DNA from: Aldehydirespirator sp965221185
GTDB taxonomy: Bacteria > Actinomycetota > Acidimicrobiia > Acidimicrobiales > Aldehydirespiratoraceae
Length of the DNA stretch: 64,000 nucleotides
Assembly: GCA_965221185.1 (NCBI GenBank)
Contig: OZ244866.1
Location: 1,860,001-1,924,000, forward strand
Direction of reading: 5' to 3'
The position numbers were made by a program, and so were the translations under genes. The notes beneath the pieces were generated by a model. That model worked only from the letters and a program-made list of their open reading frames with translations. It searched no databases and had not been told where the DNA came from. Positions 1 through 5,934 of the stretch are shown here, one piece after another (position 1 is the stretch's first letter; each line of letters opens with the position of its first letter).

Positions 1-103
1 TTATCCAATGGTTGAGGTCCAGATAGATCAGGCGCAGATCCGGGAAACGCAGATTCGAAGGAATTGCGTACGGTAGGTCAACCCGGTCCCTGCCGCCGGA
101 CAC
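1..103 (-). CDS. PIN-like domain protein, N-terminal fragment cut by the window edge
   Basis: A minus-strand reading frame runs off the left edge; 34 codons are visible. The start is a GTG at 103-101, preceded at 5 nt by AGGAG, which is a good ribosome binding site. Residues 25-34 read IYLDLNHWI, resembling the first beta strand and first acidic residue of PIN-type nucleases (LD.N pattern). The rest of the domain lies outside the window, so neither the catalytic acids nor any antitoxin partner can be seen. Its position next to an insertion sequence, an integrase and a toxin-antitoxin pair suits an accessory gene. The reading frame and start are fairly secure; the family call is tentative. Confidence 0.45.
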   Translation of the reverse strand, partial: MSGGRDRVDLPYAIPSNLRFPDLRLIYLDLNHWI

Positions 104-151
104 TATTGCTCCTTAAGTCCAGCACCCAACGCGGTGGGGCGGAGCACACGC

Positions 152-274
152 ATGACGCGCTCTTCGATCCCGTCTTGGATGATCGACGGGTACCTGACGA
201 AATCTGGTTTCACAGCAACTCAGTGTCTGCGGATCGAGTGTCGGGGCGCTCCTGCTGGCATCGTCTCACCGTAG
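152..274 (+). CDS. possible 40-residue small protein, unrecognised
   Basis: A short open frame with ATG at 152 and GGAG about 8 nt upstream, ending at TAG 272-274. The peptide contains a YLTKSGF segment and two cysteines but no family I recognise. It is the only plausible coding signal between the divergently placed frames ending at 103 and 340; otherwise this stretch of about 236 bases holds nothing I can identify. It could easily be chance. Confidence 0.18.
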   Translation: MTRSSIPSWMIDGYLTKSGFTATQCLRIECRGAPAGIVSP

Positions 275-339
275 CGCCGAGTGCTGGGATCACAGGGTCA
301 CACCAGAGCGTACGAAATACCCGGTGAACCTCACTTTAG

Positions 340-603
340 TCAGGATCGCAGATAGTCACGACCTTCATCGGTGAGGTATCGCTTGCCGTGAGCAGCGGTG
401 ACGAAACCTCGGTCTCTCAACTTGTCCAGCACCGCGTTCATCATCATAGCGCCCTTGTACGGTCTCTCAGTGAAGTACTCGTGTGATGCCACGAGTCGCT
501 GGGCGAGTTGTGGAGCTGACAGCGGTTCTTCCGCGAGCAGAAGTCGCAGCACGGCCTCCTCCAGGTGAGCGGTGCCCAGCTTTGCCAGTTCTTCAGGACT
601 CAA
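340..603 (-). CDS. small winged-helix-like protein
   Basis: An 87-residue protein whose layout suggests a winged helix: a helix-rich first half (HLEEAVLRLLLAEEP), a recognition-helix-like segment around residues 25-50 and a basic C-terminal wing (GFVTAAHGKRYLTDEGRDYL). Chosen start is TTG at 603-601, because AGGAGG lies 9 nt upstream; a longer TTG start at 630 would place that AGGAGG inside the gene. The insertion sequence at 677 sits only about 70 bp upstream, probably within the original promoter or operon. The likely role is DNA binding or a regulatory subunit, by inference only. Confidence 0.6.
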   Translation of the reverse strand: MSPEELAKLGTAHLEEAVLRLLLAEEPLSAPQLAQRLVASHEYFTERPYKGAMMMNAVLDKLRDRGFVTAAHGKRYLTDEGRDYLRS

Positions 604-634
604 CTCTGGGTTCCTCCTATTGTTAACCAACCTC

Positions 635-662
635 TAGCACTCGAAATCATAGTACGGTGCTA
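635..662. promoter_or_regulatory. inverted repeat upstream of the winged-helix gene
   Basis: TAGCAC (635-640) and GTGCTA (657-662) form a 6-bp inverted repeat spaced by 16 bp, between the winged-helix gene start and the left end of the insertion sequence. It may be an operator for that gene; there is no further support. Confidence 0.25.
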
Positions 663-676
663 AGTCCTGATGGCAT

Positions 677-704
677 TGAGGTGGGACCCTGATTTGAGTC
701 CGCG
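677..704 (+). repeat. left terminal inverted repeat of the insertion sequence
   Basis: Begins TGAGGTGGGACCC and ends TGAGTCCGCG. It pairs with 1881-1907 in reverse complement with one gap and a few mismatches. The adjacent GCAT at 673-676 is the target duplication. Confidence 0.9.
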
Positions 705-736
705 TGTTGTGGGTCTGAATCCCCAAGGATGGGAGG

Positions 737-1024
737 ATGACCACAATGAAGAGGAACAGGCATACCCCTGAGCAGGCGGTTCGCAAGGTCCGTGAGGGCG
801 AGCGGATGCTGGGTTCGGGTACCGATCTCGCCGAGGTGCTGCGCCATCTGGAGATCACCGAGTCGACTTGGCACCGGTGGCGGCGTGCCTATGGGGGGAT
901 GAGTCCCAGCCACGCGAGGCGCCTCAAGGAGCTGGAGGTCGAGAACGCCCGGCTCAAGAAGCTGTTGGCGGAGGCGGAGCTGGACAAGGCGATGCTCAAG
1001 CAGCTGGCCGAGGGAAAATGGTGA
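737..1024 (+). CDS. IS3-family transposase OrfA
   Basis: A 95-residue helix-turn-helix protein. The N-terminus (KRNRHTPEQAV) and central HTH (LRHLEITESTWHRWRRAYGG) are typical of IS3 OrfA. They are followed by a leucine-zipper helix (LKELEVENARLKKLLAEAEL) used for multimerisation. It binds the element ends and acts with OrfB. Its TGA stop at 1022-1024 overlaps the OrfB start codon (ATGGTGA). The local GGGAAAATGG could also support a minus-one frameshift to make an OrfAB fusion, as is known in this family. Confidence 0.95.
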   Translation: MTTMKRNRHTPEQAVRKVREGERMLGSGTDLAEVLRHLEITESTWHRWRRAYGGMSPSHARRLKELEVENARLKKLLAEAELDKAMLKQLAEGKW

Positions 1025-1878
1025 CCCCGGACCGCCGCCGGATCGCGGTTGAGCGCATCCAGGAGCGGTTCGGGGTGTCGCAGCGCCGGGCGTGTCAGGT
1101 GGTGGGCCAGCACCGCTCGACCCAGCGCCGGCCCAAAGCGGCGCCGAGCGGCGCCGAGGCCGAGTTGCGCGAGCACCTGCGGGACTTCGCTCGATGCCAT
1201 CCACGGCTGGGGTGGCGCAAGGCTCATGTCGTGGCGCACCGCGAGGGCCTGGTCACCAACCCCAAGCGCACACGACGCATCTGGCGCGACGAACGCCTGC
1301 AACGCCCGCCCCAGCGCAAAGCCAAGCGCCGCCGCCTCGCAGACGGCACCGCCGCGCGGCTGCGCGCCCAGCGCCCCAACGACGTGTGGGCCCTCGATTT
1401 CCAGTTCGACGAGACCGCCGGCCTGCGCCGCATCAAGCTGCTCAACATCGTCGACGAGTTCACCAGAGAGGCCCTCGCCATCGACGCCGCGCACAGCATC
1501 GACGCCGACGGCGTCGTCGCCGTCATCGAGCGGCTCGTGCACCAGCGAGGGGCCCCCGCTTACCTGCGCATGGACAACGGCCCCGAGCTCGTCTCGGCCG
1601 CGCTGCGCGACTGGTGCAGAATCTGGGGCACCCACACCGCCTACATCGAGCCCGGCTCGCCCTGGGAGAACCCCTACATCGAGTCCTTCAACGGACGCCT
1701 CCGAGACGAATGCCTCAACACAGAAGACTTCGCTGACCTCCTCGAAGCCCAAGTCGTGCTCGATGACTGGCGCACCGAATACAACGCCTACCGGCCACAC
1801 CAATCCCTAGCCGGGCTCACCCCCGCCGCCTACGCTGACCACTGGAACACACACCAACACCAACCAACACACCCATAG
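1018..1878 (+). CDS. IS3-family transposase OrfB (DDE integrase)
   Basis: 286 residues. An N-terminal HTH_21-like segment (residues 1-60) precedes a retroviral-integrase-type catalytic core. The visible catalytic triad is Asp127 (VWALDFQ), Asp186 (LRMDNGPE) and Glu222 (NPYIESFNGRLRDE), giving the expected DD(35)E spacing. It cuts and joins the element ends during transposition. ATG 1018 is used here because it overlaps the OrfA stop; longer in-frame extension upstream is the OrfA region read out of frame. The gene appears intact, so the element may still be active. Confidence 0.95.
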   Translation: MVTPDRRRIAVERIQERFGVSQRRACQVVGQHRSTQRRPKAAPSGAEAELREHLRDFARCHPRLGWRKAHVVAHREGLVTNPKRTRRIWRDERLQRPPQRKAKRRRLADGTAARLRAQRPNDVWALDFQFDETAGLRRIKLLNIVDEFTREALAIDAAHSIDADGVVAVIERLVHQRGAPAYLRMDNGPELVSAALRDWCRIWGTHTAYIEPGSPWENPYIESFNGRLRDECLNTEDFADLLEAQVVLDDWRTEYNAYRPHQSLAGLTPAAYADHWNTHQHQPTHP

Positions 1879-1880
1879 CA

Positions 1881-1907
1881 CCCGGACTCACAACCGGGTC
1901 CCCCTCA
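1881..1907 (-). repeat. right terminal inverted repeat of the insertion sequence
   Basis: The reverse complement begins TGAGGGGGACCC and ends TGAGTCCGGG, matching the left end. The GCAT target duplication follows at 1908-1911. The remaining bases to 2027 contain no gene I can support. Confidence 0.9.
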
Positions 1908-2027
1908 GCATACTTGCTGAGCAAACTCCCAGTTCGCCGCTAGTGTGCCCTGCGTTTCGCGGTCGGCTTGTTGGATCTCAGGCAATGGTGGCGTGGCGGA
2001 TCTCGTACTCGACGGGCGGGTCGCCCG

Positions 2028-2576
2028 CTATGTGCCGTCACTCCCGTCTAGCCCGGTTCTGCCCTCGATTTGCTCCTGTGATCGGGGTGCTGAGCGTTTC
2101 GCCGGGTTGGGGGGCGCCCATTCCTCGAAGGCGGCGTTGAGCAGGTTCCAGGCTCGGCAACGCCAACACAACAGTTGCTGAGCGTCGTCCACTGGCGAGA
2201 CGGGCACCTTGGCTGGTGCGCCGCAACGCTCGCATGGCTCATCAAATAGCGCGAAGACCACTCCATCGTCGAGGGCTTGTCTTCGCAGTTGCCTCTCGAT
2301 GACCGTAGCAGCCAGGAGCCGGTGCTCGTCCCGATGACACTGCTCGCATAAAGCGATTAGTCCGTCTGGCCCGTCGGGATCGTCCGGAAAGATGGGGCCG
2401 CCCTCGGCAACGGGATACCGATGGTGCGCTTCAAGCAAGACGCAGGGGCTGTCGCCAGGCATGGAGGCGGCCACGCCGCATCTTTGGCAGCGTCCCCCGT
2501 CGCGGCGCAGCACATGGCTCCTAAGCTTGCGCCAACGGCGGTAGTCCTCAGGAGCGAGGTCGTCTATCCATCCCAC
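2028..2576 (-). CDS. HNH endonuclease domain protein
   Basis: 182 residues. The HNH signature is visible at residues 48-86: the first His pair in EAHHRYPVAEGG, then LIALCEQCHRDEH. Zinc-binding CxxC pairs occur at CQRCG, CEQC, CERCG and CWRC, so the fold is probably zinc-stabilised. HNH proteins of this size are metal-dependent DNA nucleases common in phages and islands; the target here is unknown. The start is a GTG with GGAGGG 7 nt upstream. It lies beside an integrase on the same strand and upstream of the insertion sequence, consistent with mobile-element cargo. Confidence 0.85.
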   Translation of the reverse strand: MGWIDDLAPEDYRRWRKLRSHVLRRDGGRCQRCGVAASMPGDSPCVLLEAHHRYPVAEGGPIFPDDPDGPDGLIALCEQCHRDEHRLLAATVIERQLRRQALDDGVVFALFDEPCERCGAPAKVPVSPVDDAQQLLCWRCRAWNLLNAAFEEWAPPNPAKRSAPRSQEQIEGRTGLDGSDGT

Positions 2577-2650
2577 CGCAACGCCCTCCGATCATTCACT
2601 GCCAGGTTGGAACGGCGGCCGCTAACCGGCTTAGGCAACAGGGTTGAAGG

Positions 2651-3823
2651 CTACGCCACGTACCGTCCCCAGGCGTCCATGACCTCTCGGCGCTGCTCCA
2701 GCAGGTCGGAGCGCCGGTAGGCCGCTTCGACGGTGTTCTTGACGACGTGCGCGAGGCACGACTCGGCCAACTCACGGCTGACGGCCGACTCGGCGCACCA
2801 GTCGCGGAACGATGAGCGGAGCCCGTGTGGGGTCATGCCCAGGTCCAGTTCGTGGCAGAGCTTGGAGAGGGCATCGGGAGTGATCTGCCGGCCGCGTGCG
2901 GACGGGAGGACCAGCGAGTCGGGAGTGCCGTCGCTGTAGCGGCGTGTTTCGTCGAGCACCGCGAGCGCCTCTGGGCTCAGCGGCACGCGGAACTCGCGCC
3001 CGACCTTGGTGCGCTCGCCTGGGATCGTCCAGGTGTCGCCTTCGATCTCGTCCCGGCACATCCCGCGGACCTCTCCGGAGCGGGTCGCGGTCAGAGCCAG
3101 CATCCGCATGGCGAGTTTCGTGGTCGGGTAGGCGGCTGAGTTGTCGATGGCGGCTAGCGCGGCGGGCACCCGGTCCGGCGGCAGTGCCGCCATGTGGCGG
3201 CGGGGGACGCCGTTGCGGGGCAGCGCGGCCAGCAGCGCCTCTCCGGCGGGATCGTCGGGACGGTGTCCTGCGGCCATCGCCCATCTGAACGCCAGAGAGA
3301 GTCGCTGGCGAACCTTCTTGGCCGTGTCGTAACGGTCGGTCCACAGCGGGCCGATGACGCGCAGCACGTCTCCGGTATCGATCTGGTCCACGGGTCGGTG
3401 AATTAGGTTGTCGGCGTGGTTGCGGACGCTGTTGCGCCAGATCTCCGCCAAGCGGCCGCCGTTCTTCCACGACCCCGACCGTCCCTCGATCACGGCTTCC
3501 AGCGCGTCGGCGAGAGTCGGGGTCGGGTTCTCGGCGATGCGCGGGTCGATGCCCTGCTCGATCTTGCGGCGGTTGTCCAGCGCCCGCTCGCGTGCGGTGG
3601 CCAGTCCCACCACCGGGAACGATCCCAGACCCAAGTTGGTGGCGCGGCCGTTGATGCGGAGCCTCTGAACCCAGACCTTCGACATGCGCCCGTTGGTCAT
3701 GCGCCGCACCCGCAGGGTGAGCCCGTAGCCGCCGCGGCCGTCGCCGTAGACGCCGGGGCGGTTGACCTGCTTGACGAAGGTCGCGGACAGCGGCAGACCG
3801 ACCCGCGAGTTCGATTCTCTCAC
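2651..3823 (-). CDS. int: P4-type tyrosine recombinase (site-specific integrase)
   Basis: 390 residues. The N-terminal part (residues 24-95) is the arm-binding domain typical of P4-like integrases (GGYGLTLRVRR; LGLGSFPVVGLATARERA), followed by a SAM-like core-binding domain at about 100-200. The catalytic residues are visible: Arg248 (TATRSGEVRG), Lys273, His333 and Arg336 (TPHGLRSSFRDW), His359 (CLAHVV) and nucleophile Tyr369 (AAYRRSDL). It should catalyse integration and excision of the adjacent island. The GTG start at 3823 has only a weak Shine-Dalgarno sequence. Possible attachment and arm sites lie immediately upstream. The gene is intact, so the island could be mobile. Confidence 0.95.
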   Translation of the reverse strand: MRESNSRVGLPLSATFVKQVNRPGVYGDGRGGYGLTLRVRRMTNGRMSKVWVQRLRINGRATNLGLGSFPVVGLATARERALDNRRKIEQGIDPRIAENPTPTLADALEAVIEGRSGSWKNGGRLAEIWRNSVRNHADNLIHRPVDQIDTGDVLRVIGPLWTDRYDTAKKVRQRLSLAFRWAMAAGHRPDDPAGEALLAALPRNGVPRRHMAALPPDRVPAALAAIDNSAAYPTTKLAMRMLALTATRSGEVRGMCRDEIEGDTWTIPGERTKVGREFRVPLSPEALAVLDETRRYSDGTPDSLVLPSARGRQITPDALSKLCHELDLGMTPHGLRSSFRDWCAESAVSRELAESCLAHVVKNTVEAAYRRSDLLEQRREVMDAWGRYVA

Positions 3824-3830
3824 TTCTGGG

Positions 3831-3859
3831 TGTCACTTTCTCTGTCGCGAATGTCACTT
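3831..3859. repeat. short direct repeat TGTCACTT, possible integrase arm sites
   Basis: TGTCACTT occurs at 3831-3838 and again at 3852-3859, a 21-bp period of about two helical turns, directly upstream of the integrase start. This spacing is what paired arm-type sites would show; no binding evidence exists. Confidence 0.35.
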
Positions 3860-3875
3860 GATGGGATGCTACACC

Positions 3876-3957
3876 CTGCAACCGGCTGAAACAGGGATAT
3901 GCCCTCTCACCTGTGAATATAGGCGACTCTAAGCGACAAACTGCAACCCGCTGAAAC
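3876..3957. repeat. 17-bp imperfect direct repeat upstream of the integrase
   Basis: CTGCAACCGGCTGAAAC (3876-3892) and CTGCAACCCGCTGAAAC (3941-3957) differ at one base and are spaced 65 bp apart, between the integrase and the antitoxin gene. They may be recombinase arm sites or relics of an attachment site. Confidence 0.5.
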
Positions 3958-4009
3958 CCTGAACAAATTCTCCCCAGCTCCACCACCACCTACCTACCCA
4001 CACGAGTCT

Positions 4010-4037
4010 TTGCGAACATGAGCGACGACGGTATACT
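4010..4037 (+). promoter_or_regulatory. promoter of the toxin-antitoxin operon, probably leaderless
   Basis: TTGCGA (4010-4015), a 16-bp spacer and TATACT (4032-4037) form a good vegetative promoter. The antitoxin ATG at 4045 follows TATACT by exactly 7 nt, so transcription would begin at or next to the start codon. Confidence 0.6.
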
Positions 4038-4044
4038 CCAAGGT

Positions 4045-4266
4045 ATGCCTGACTCGACTACCATCAAGGTCTCGGTCCGGACCCGGGATGCCTTGCGTCG
4101 GCTCGCCGAACGTGAGGGGCTCACGTTCGACGCGCAGATCGAGAAGCTGGTCCGACGGGAACGCCGTCGCATCATCGGGGCTCAGCTCGCAAGCGCCGCA
4201 CTCGATGCTGACGACGAGGCCGTGCTCGATGCATCTGCGAGCGACGTCGCTGATGCGAGCGGGTGA
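4045..4266 (+). CDS. MazE/ribbon-helix-helix type antitoxin
   Basis: 73 residues. The N-terminus (STTIKVSVRTRDALRRLAEREG) is a ribbon-helix-helix DNA-binding motif: a beta strand, then two helices. The acidic C-terminal tail (DADDEAVLDASASD) would wrap the toxin. ATG 4045 is preferred over ATG 4018 because of its position 7 nt after a TATACT box. The stop overlaps the toxin start at 4253, indicating translational coupling. The protein should neutralise the toxin and repress its own promoter, as in MazEF-like systems; this is inferred from family behaviour. Confidence 0.8.
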   Translation: MPDSTTIKVSVRTRDALRRLAEREGLTFDAQIEKLVRRERRRIIGAQLASAALDADDEAVLDASASDVADASG

Positions 4267-4567
4267 CATCGTCCATTGCGATTTCGGCACGCCGGCGCGG
4301 GGCGAGCCGGGGTTCGTCCGGCCGGCGGTCGTCGTCACCTCCGATGACGTGCTCGAGTTCCGACAACACGCGATCGTGGTCGTCCCCTGCACGACCACGA
4401 GACGAGGATGGTTGAGCGAGGTGGACATCACTGGGTTCGGTGTCGCCCAGGCGCACCTGCCGACGACCATCAGCGTCGACCGCGTCATCGAGACGACTCG
4501 CACGCACATCGGGCCCGTCGCGCTGCGACAGATTCGAGAACTCATCGCCGACCTGCTCGGACTCTGA
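4253..4567 (+). CDS. PemK/MazF-family toxin (endoribonuclease)
   Basis: 104 residues with the PemK/MazF layout: an N-terminal strand (MRAGDIVHCDFGTPARGEPGFVRPAVV) carrying the conserved G-D-I-V and R-P-A-V-V segments, then a VVPCTTT strand, and an LPTTISVDRV strand typical of the family. MazF toxins cut single-stranded RNA at short motifs. It overlaps the antitoxin gene by 14 nt, and a strong hairpin downstream probably terminates the operon. ATG 4253 is chosen because the frame upstream of it is antitoxin sequence out of frame. Confidence 0.88.
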   Translation: MRAGDIVHCDFGTPARGEPGFVRPAVVVTSDDVLEFRQHAIVVVPCTTTRRGWLSEVDITGFGVAQAHLPTTISVDRVIETTRTHIGPVALRQIRELIADLLGL

Positions 4568-4625
4568 CCCAGCGGCCCCGATTGGGGCGTGCCACAGATC
4601 ATGGCCGCTCGCTCCGCGGGCATCG

Positions 4626-4649
4626 CCGTCACGATCATCATCGTGACGG
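4626..4649 (+). terminator. hairpin terminator after the toxin gene
   Basis: CCGTCACGAT (4626-4635) and ATCGTGACGG (4640-4649) form a perfect 10-bp stem with a CATC loop, 58 nt past the toxin stop. There is no U-tract, as is common in GC-rich actinobacteria. The rest of 4568-4764 shows no supported gene. Confidence 0.6.
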
Positions 4650-4764
4650 GTGGCCCCGCGTGCTGGCCTTCGTCGCCTGCGAGCACTACGGTCAGGTACT
4701 GCCCGGGCATGACGCACGGCGAAGCGCCTAGCTGGCCGGGCGAATCGGCTCTCGCGGAGCAATC

Positions 4765-5919
4765 GTGATCATCCTCGCAAACGGCAAGACGAACGAGGTC
4801 TCCCAGCGGACCGACGACACGGAGGCTCTGTGGGTGCGACTCGGCGAACTCCCCGACGCCACCGGCTGGCAGATGAAGCCGCAGGGCGCGTGCCTGGGCG
4901 AGCTGTGCGTGCCGCTGCCGATGGACAAGCGTGAAGAGTGGATCGCCGACGCCGACGACTGGGTGTGGTTCTGCTACTCGGAATTCGCCGACATGATCGG
5001 CCAGAAGCACGTGCGCGACGGCGACGTGTGGAGCCTCGGCTCGGTGCCCGAAGTGCGTCGCGCCGGGCTGGAAAACGCAATCGCCCCCGACTTCGAGGTG
5101 ACCGAGCGCAACGGCAACACGTTGAGGCTCTCAGACTTGCGTGGCCACAAGGTGGTGCTGTTCACCTGGTCATCCTGGTGAGGTTGCCGCTTCAGCCTGC
5201 CGGTCTGGCAGGAGTTGTACGAATCCATCGGTCCGGACCGGTTCGAGCTGATCAGCGTGGCACAGGACTCGGGGGGCCCCGACGCTGTGGACAAGTGGTT
5301 TGACCGGGCATCGCCGACCTACCGGTGCGTCGTCGACCCGACACATGAGATCAGCTCGCTGTTCGGCTGGGTGAACGTGCCGTCGGCCGCGTGGATCGAC
5401 GAGGACGGGCGCATCGTTCGCAGCAACGAAGGGGTGTACCCGGCTGAGACGACCATCGGGTTCGGCCTCGGCAAGGTTCGCGTCGGCGACAACGCATTCG
5501 CCCAGGCGACTCGCGACTGGATCGAGCGGGGAGCCGACAGCGAGCACGTCTGGTCGAGCAGGGAACTAGCCGAGCGGCTCAAGCCCGTCGACGACGACAC
5601 GCTGCTGGCAGAAGCGACGTTCAAGCTGGCGTTGCACTTCGAGGCGGCGGGCGACAGCGAGCGTGCACTGAGGCACTTCGCCGCGGCGCAGCACCTGGCG
5701 CCCGACAACTGGAACTACCTGCGGCAGGGCTGGACCCACAAGGGGACGGTCTATGCCTCCTTGCAGGTGCTGAAGCGGACGAAGGACCTGCGCAAGAACT
5801 CCGACAAGAGCTTCTACGACCCCATGGGGTTGCCCGGCGAGAACCACCACCGGTTCACCGAGCCCGAGTGGCTGTGGACGCCTGCCGCCCGGCGGCTCAA
5901 GCAACTGCTCCGCCGCTAG
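4765..5919 (+). CDS. thioredoxin-fold redoxin, predicted selenoprotein with Sec at an in-frame TGA
   Basis: One continuous frame of 384 residues if TGA 5179-5181 is read as selenocysteine 139. Upstream of it lies an N-terminal region with Cys pairs (GACLGELCVPLP), then a redoxin start (APDFEVTERNG, LRLSDLRGHKVVLFTWSSW). Downstream the thioredoxin fold continues: GCRFSLPVWQELY, the VPSAAW cis-Pro and the IDEDGRIV strand. The U-G-C-R sits exactly where TlpA/ResA-type proteins carry their catalytic W-C-G-x-C. Residues about 270-310 resemble a TPR pair. A hairpin with a GGTCT loop follows the TGA. Start: GTG 4765 with GGAG 5 nt upstream. The probable role is thiol or peroxide redox chemistry. The alternative is a gene split by nonsense mutation, which I consider much less likely. 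Confidence 0.85.
5179..5212 (+). promoter_or_regulatory. UGA selenocysteine codon and bacterial SECIS-like hairpin
   Basis: After TGA (5179-5181) comes a 14-nt spacer, then CCTGCC (5196-5201), the loop GGTCT (5202-5206) and GGCAGG (5207-5212): a perfect 6-bp stem. The apical loop begins 20 nt after the TGA and contains the GGU recognised by SelB; as I recall, the E. coli fdhF element has the same GGUCU loop. The position and loop sequence fit the known bacterial SECIS pattern. Confidence 0.8.
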
Positions 5920-5934
5920 AGGGGCGTCGAATCC

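Larger units (their letters stand above)
677..1907 (+). mobile_element. IS3-family insertion sequence, IS407-type, complete
   Basis: A 1231-bp element with imperfect inverted ends of 28 bp (677-704) and 27 bp (1881-1907); both ends start TGAGG and share TGAGTCCG. It is flanked on both sides by the 4-bp direct repeat GCAT (673-676 and 1908-1911), a target-site duplication. It carries orfA and an overlapping orfB. A 4-bp duplication fits the IS407 group of the IS3 family. Intact ends, intact genes and an exact duplication suggest recent insertion. It separates the small winged-helix gene from the HNH gene, both of which read on the opposite strand. Confidence 0.93.

Noticed and set aside
3805..3821. 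tRNA gene
   Set aside because: Only a T-arm-like segment is present, with one stem mismatch and no D-arm, anticodon arm or acceptor partner.
4567..4765. Small coding remnant after the toxin gene
   Set aside because: Short frames here have no ribosome site or recognisable motif; only the hairpin is supported.
5179..5181. TGA read as an ordinary stop giving two separate genes
   Set aside because: It would cut a thioredoxin fold at its catalytic residue, the second part would lack a ribosome site, and a SECIS-like hairpin follows at the right distance.
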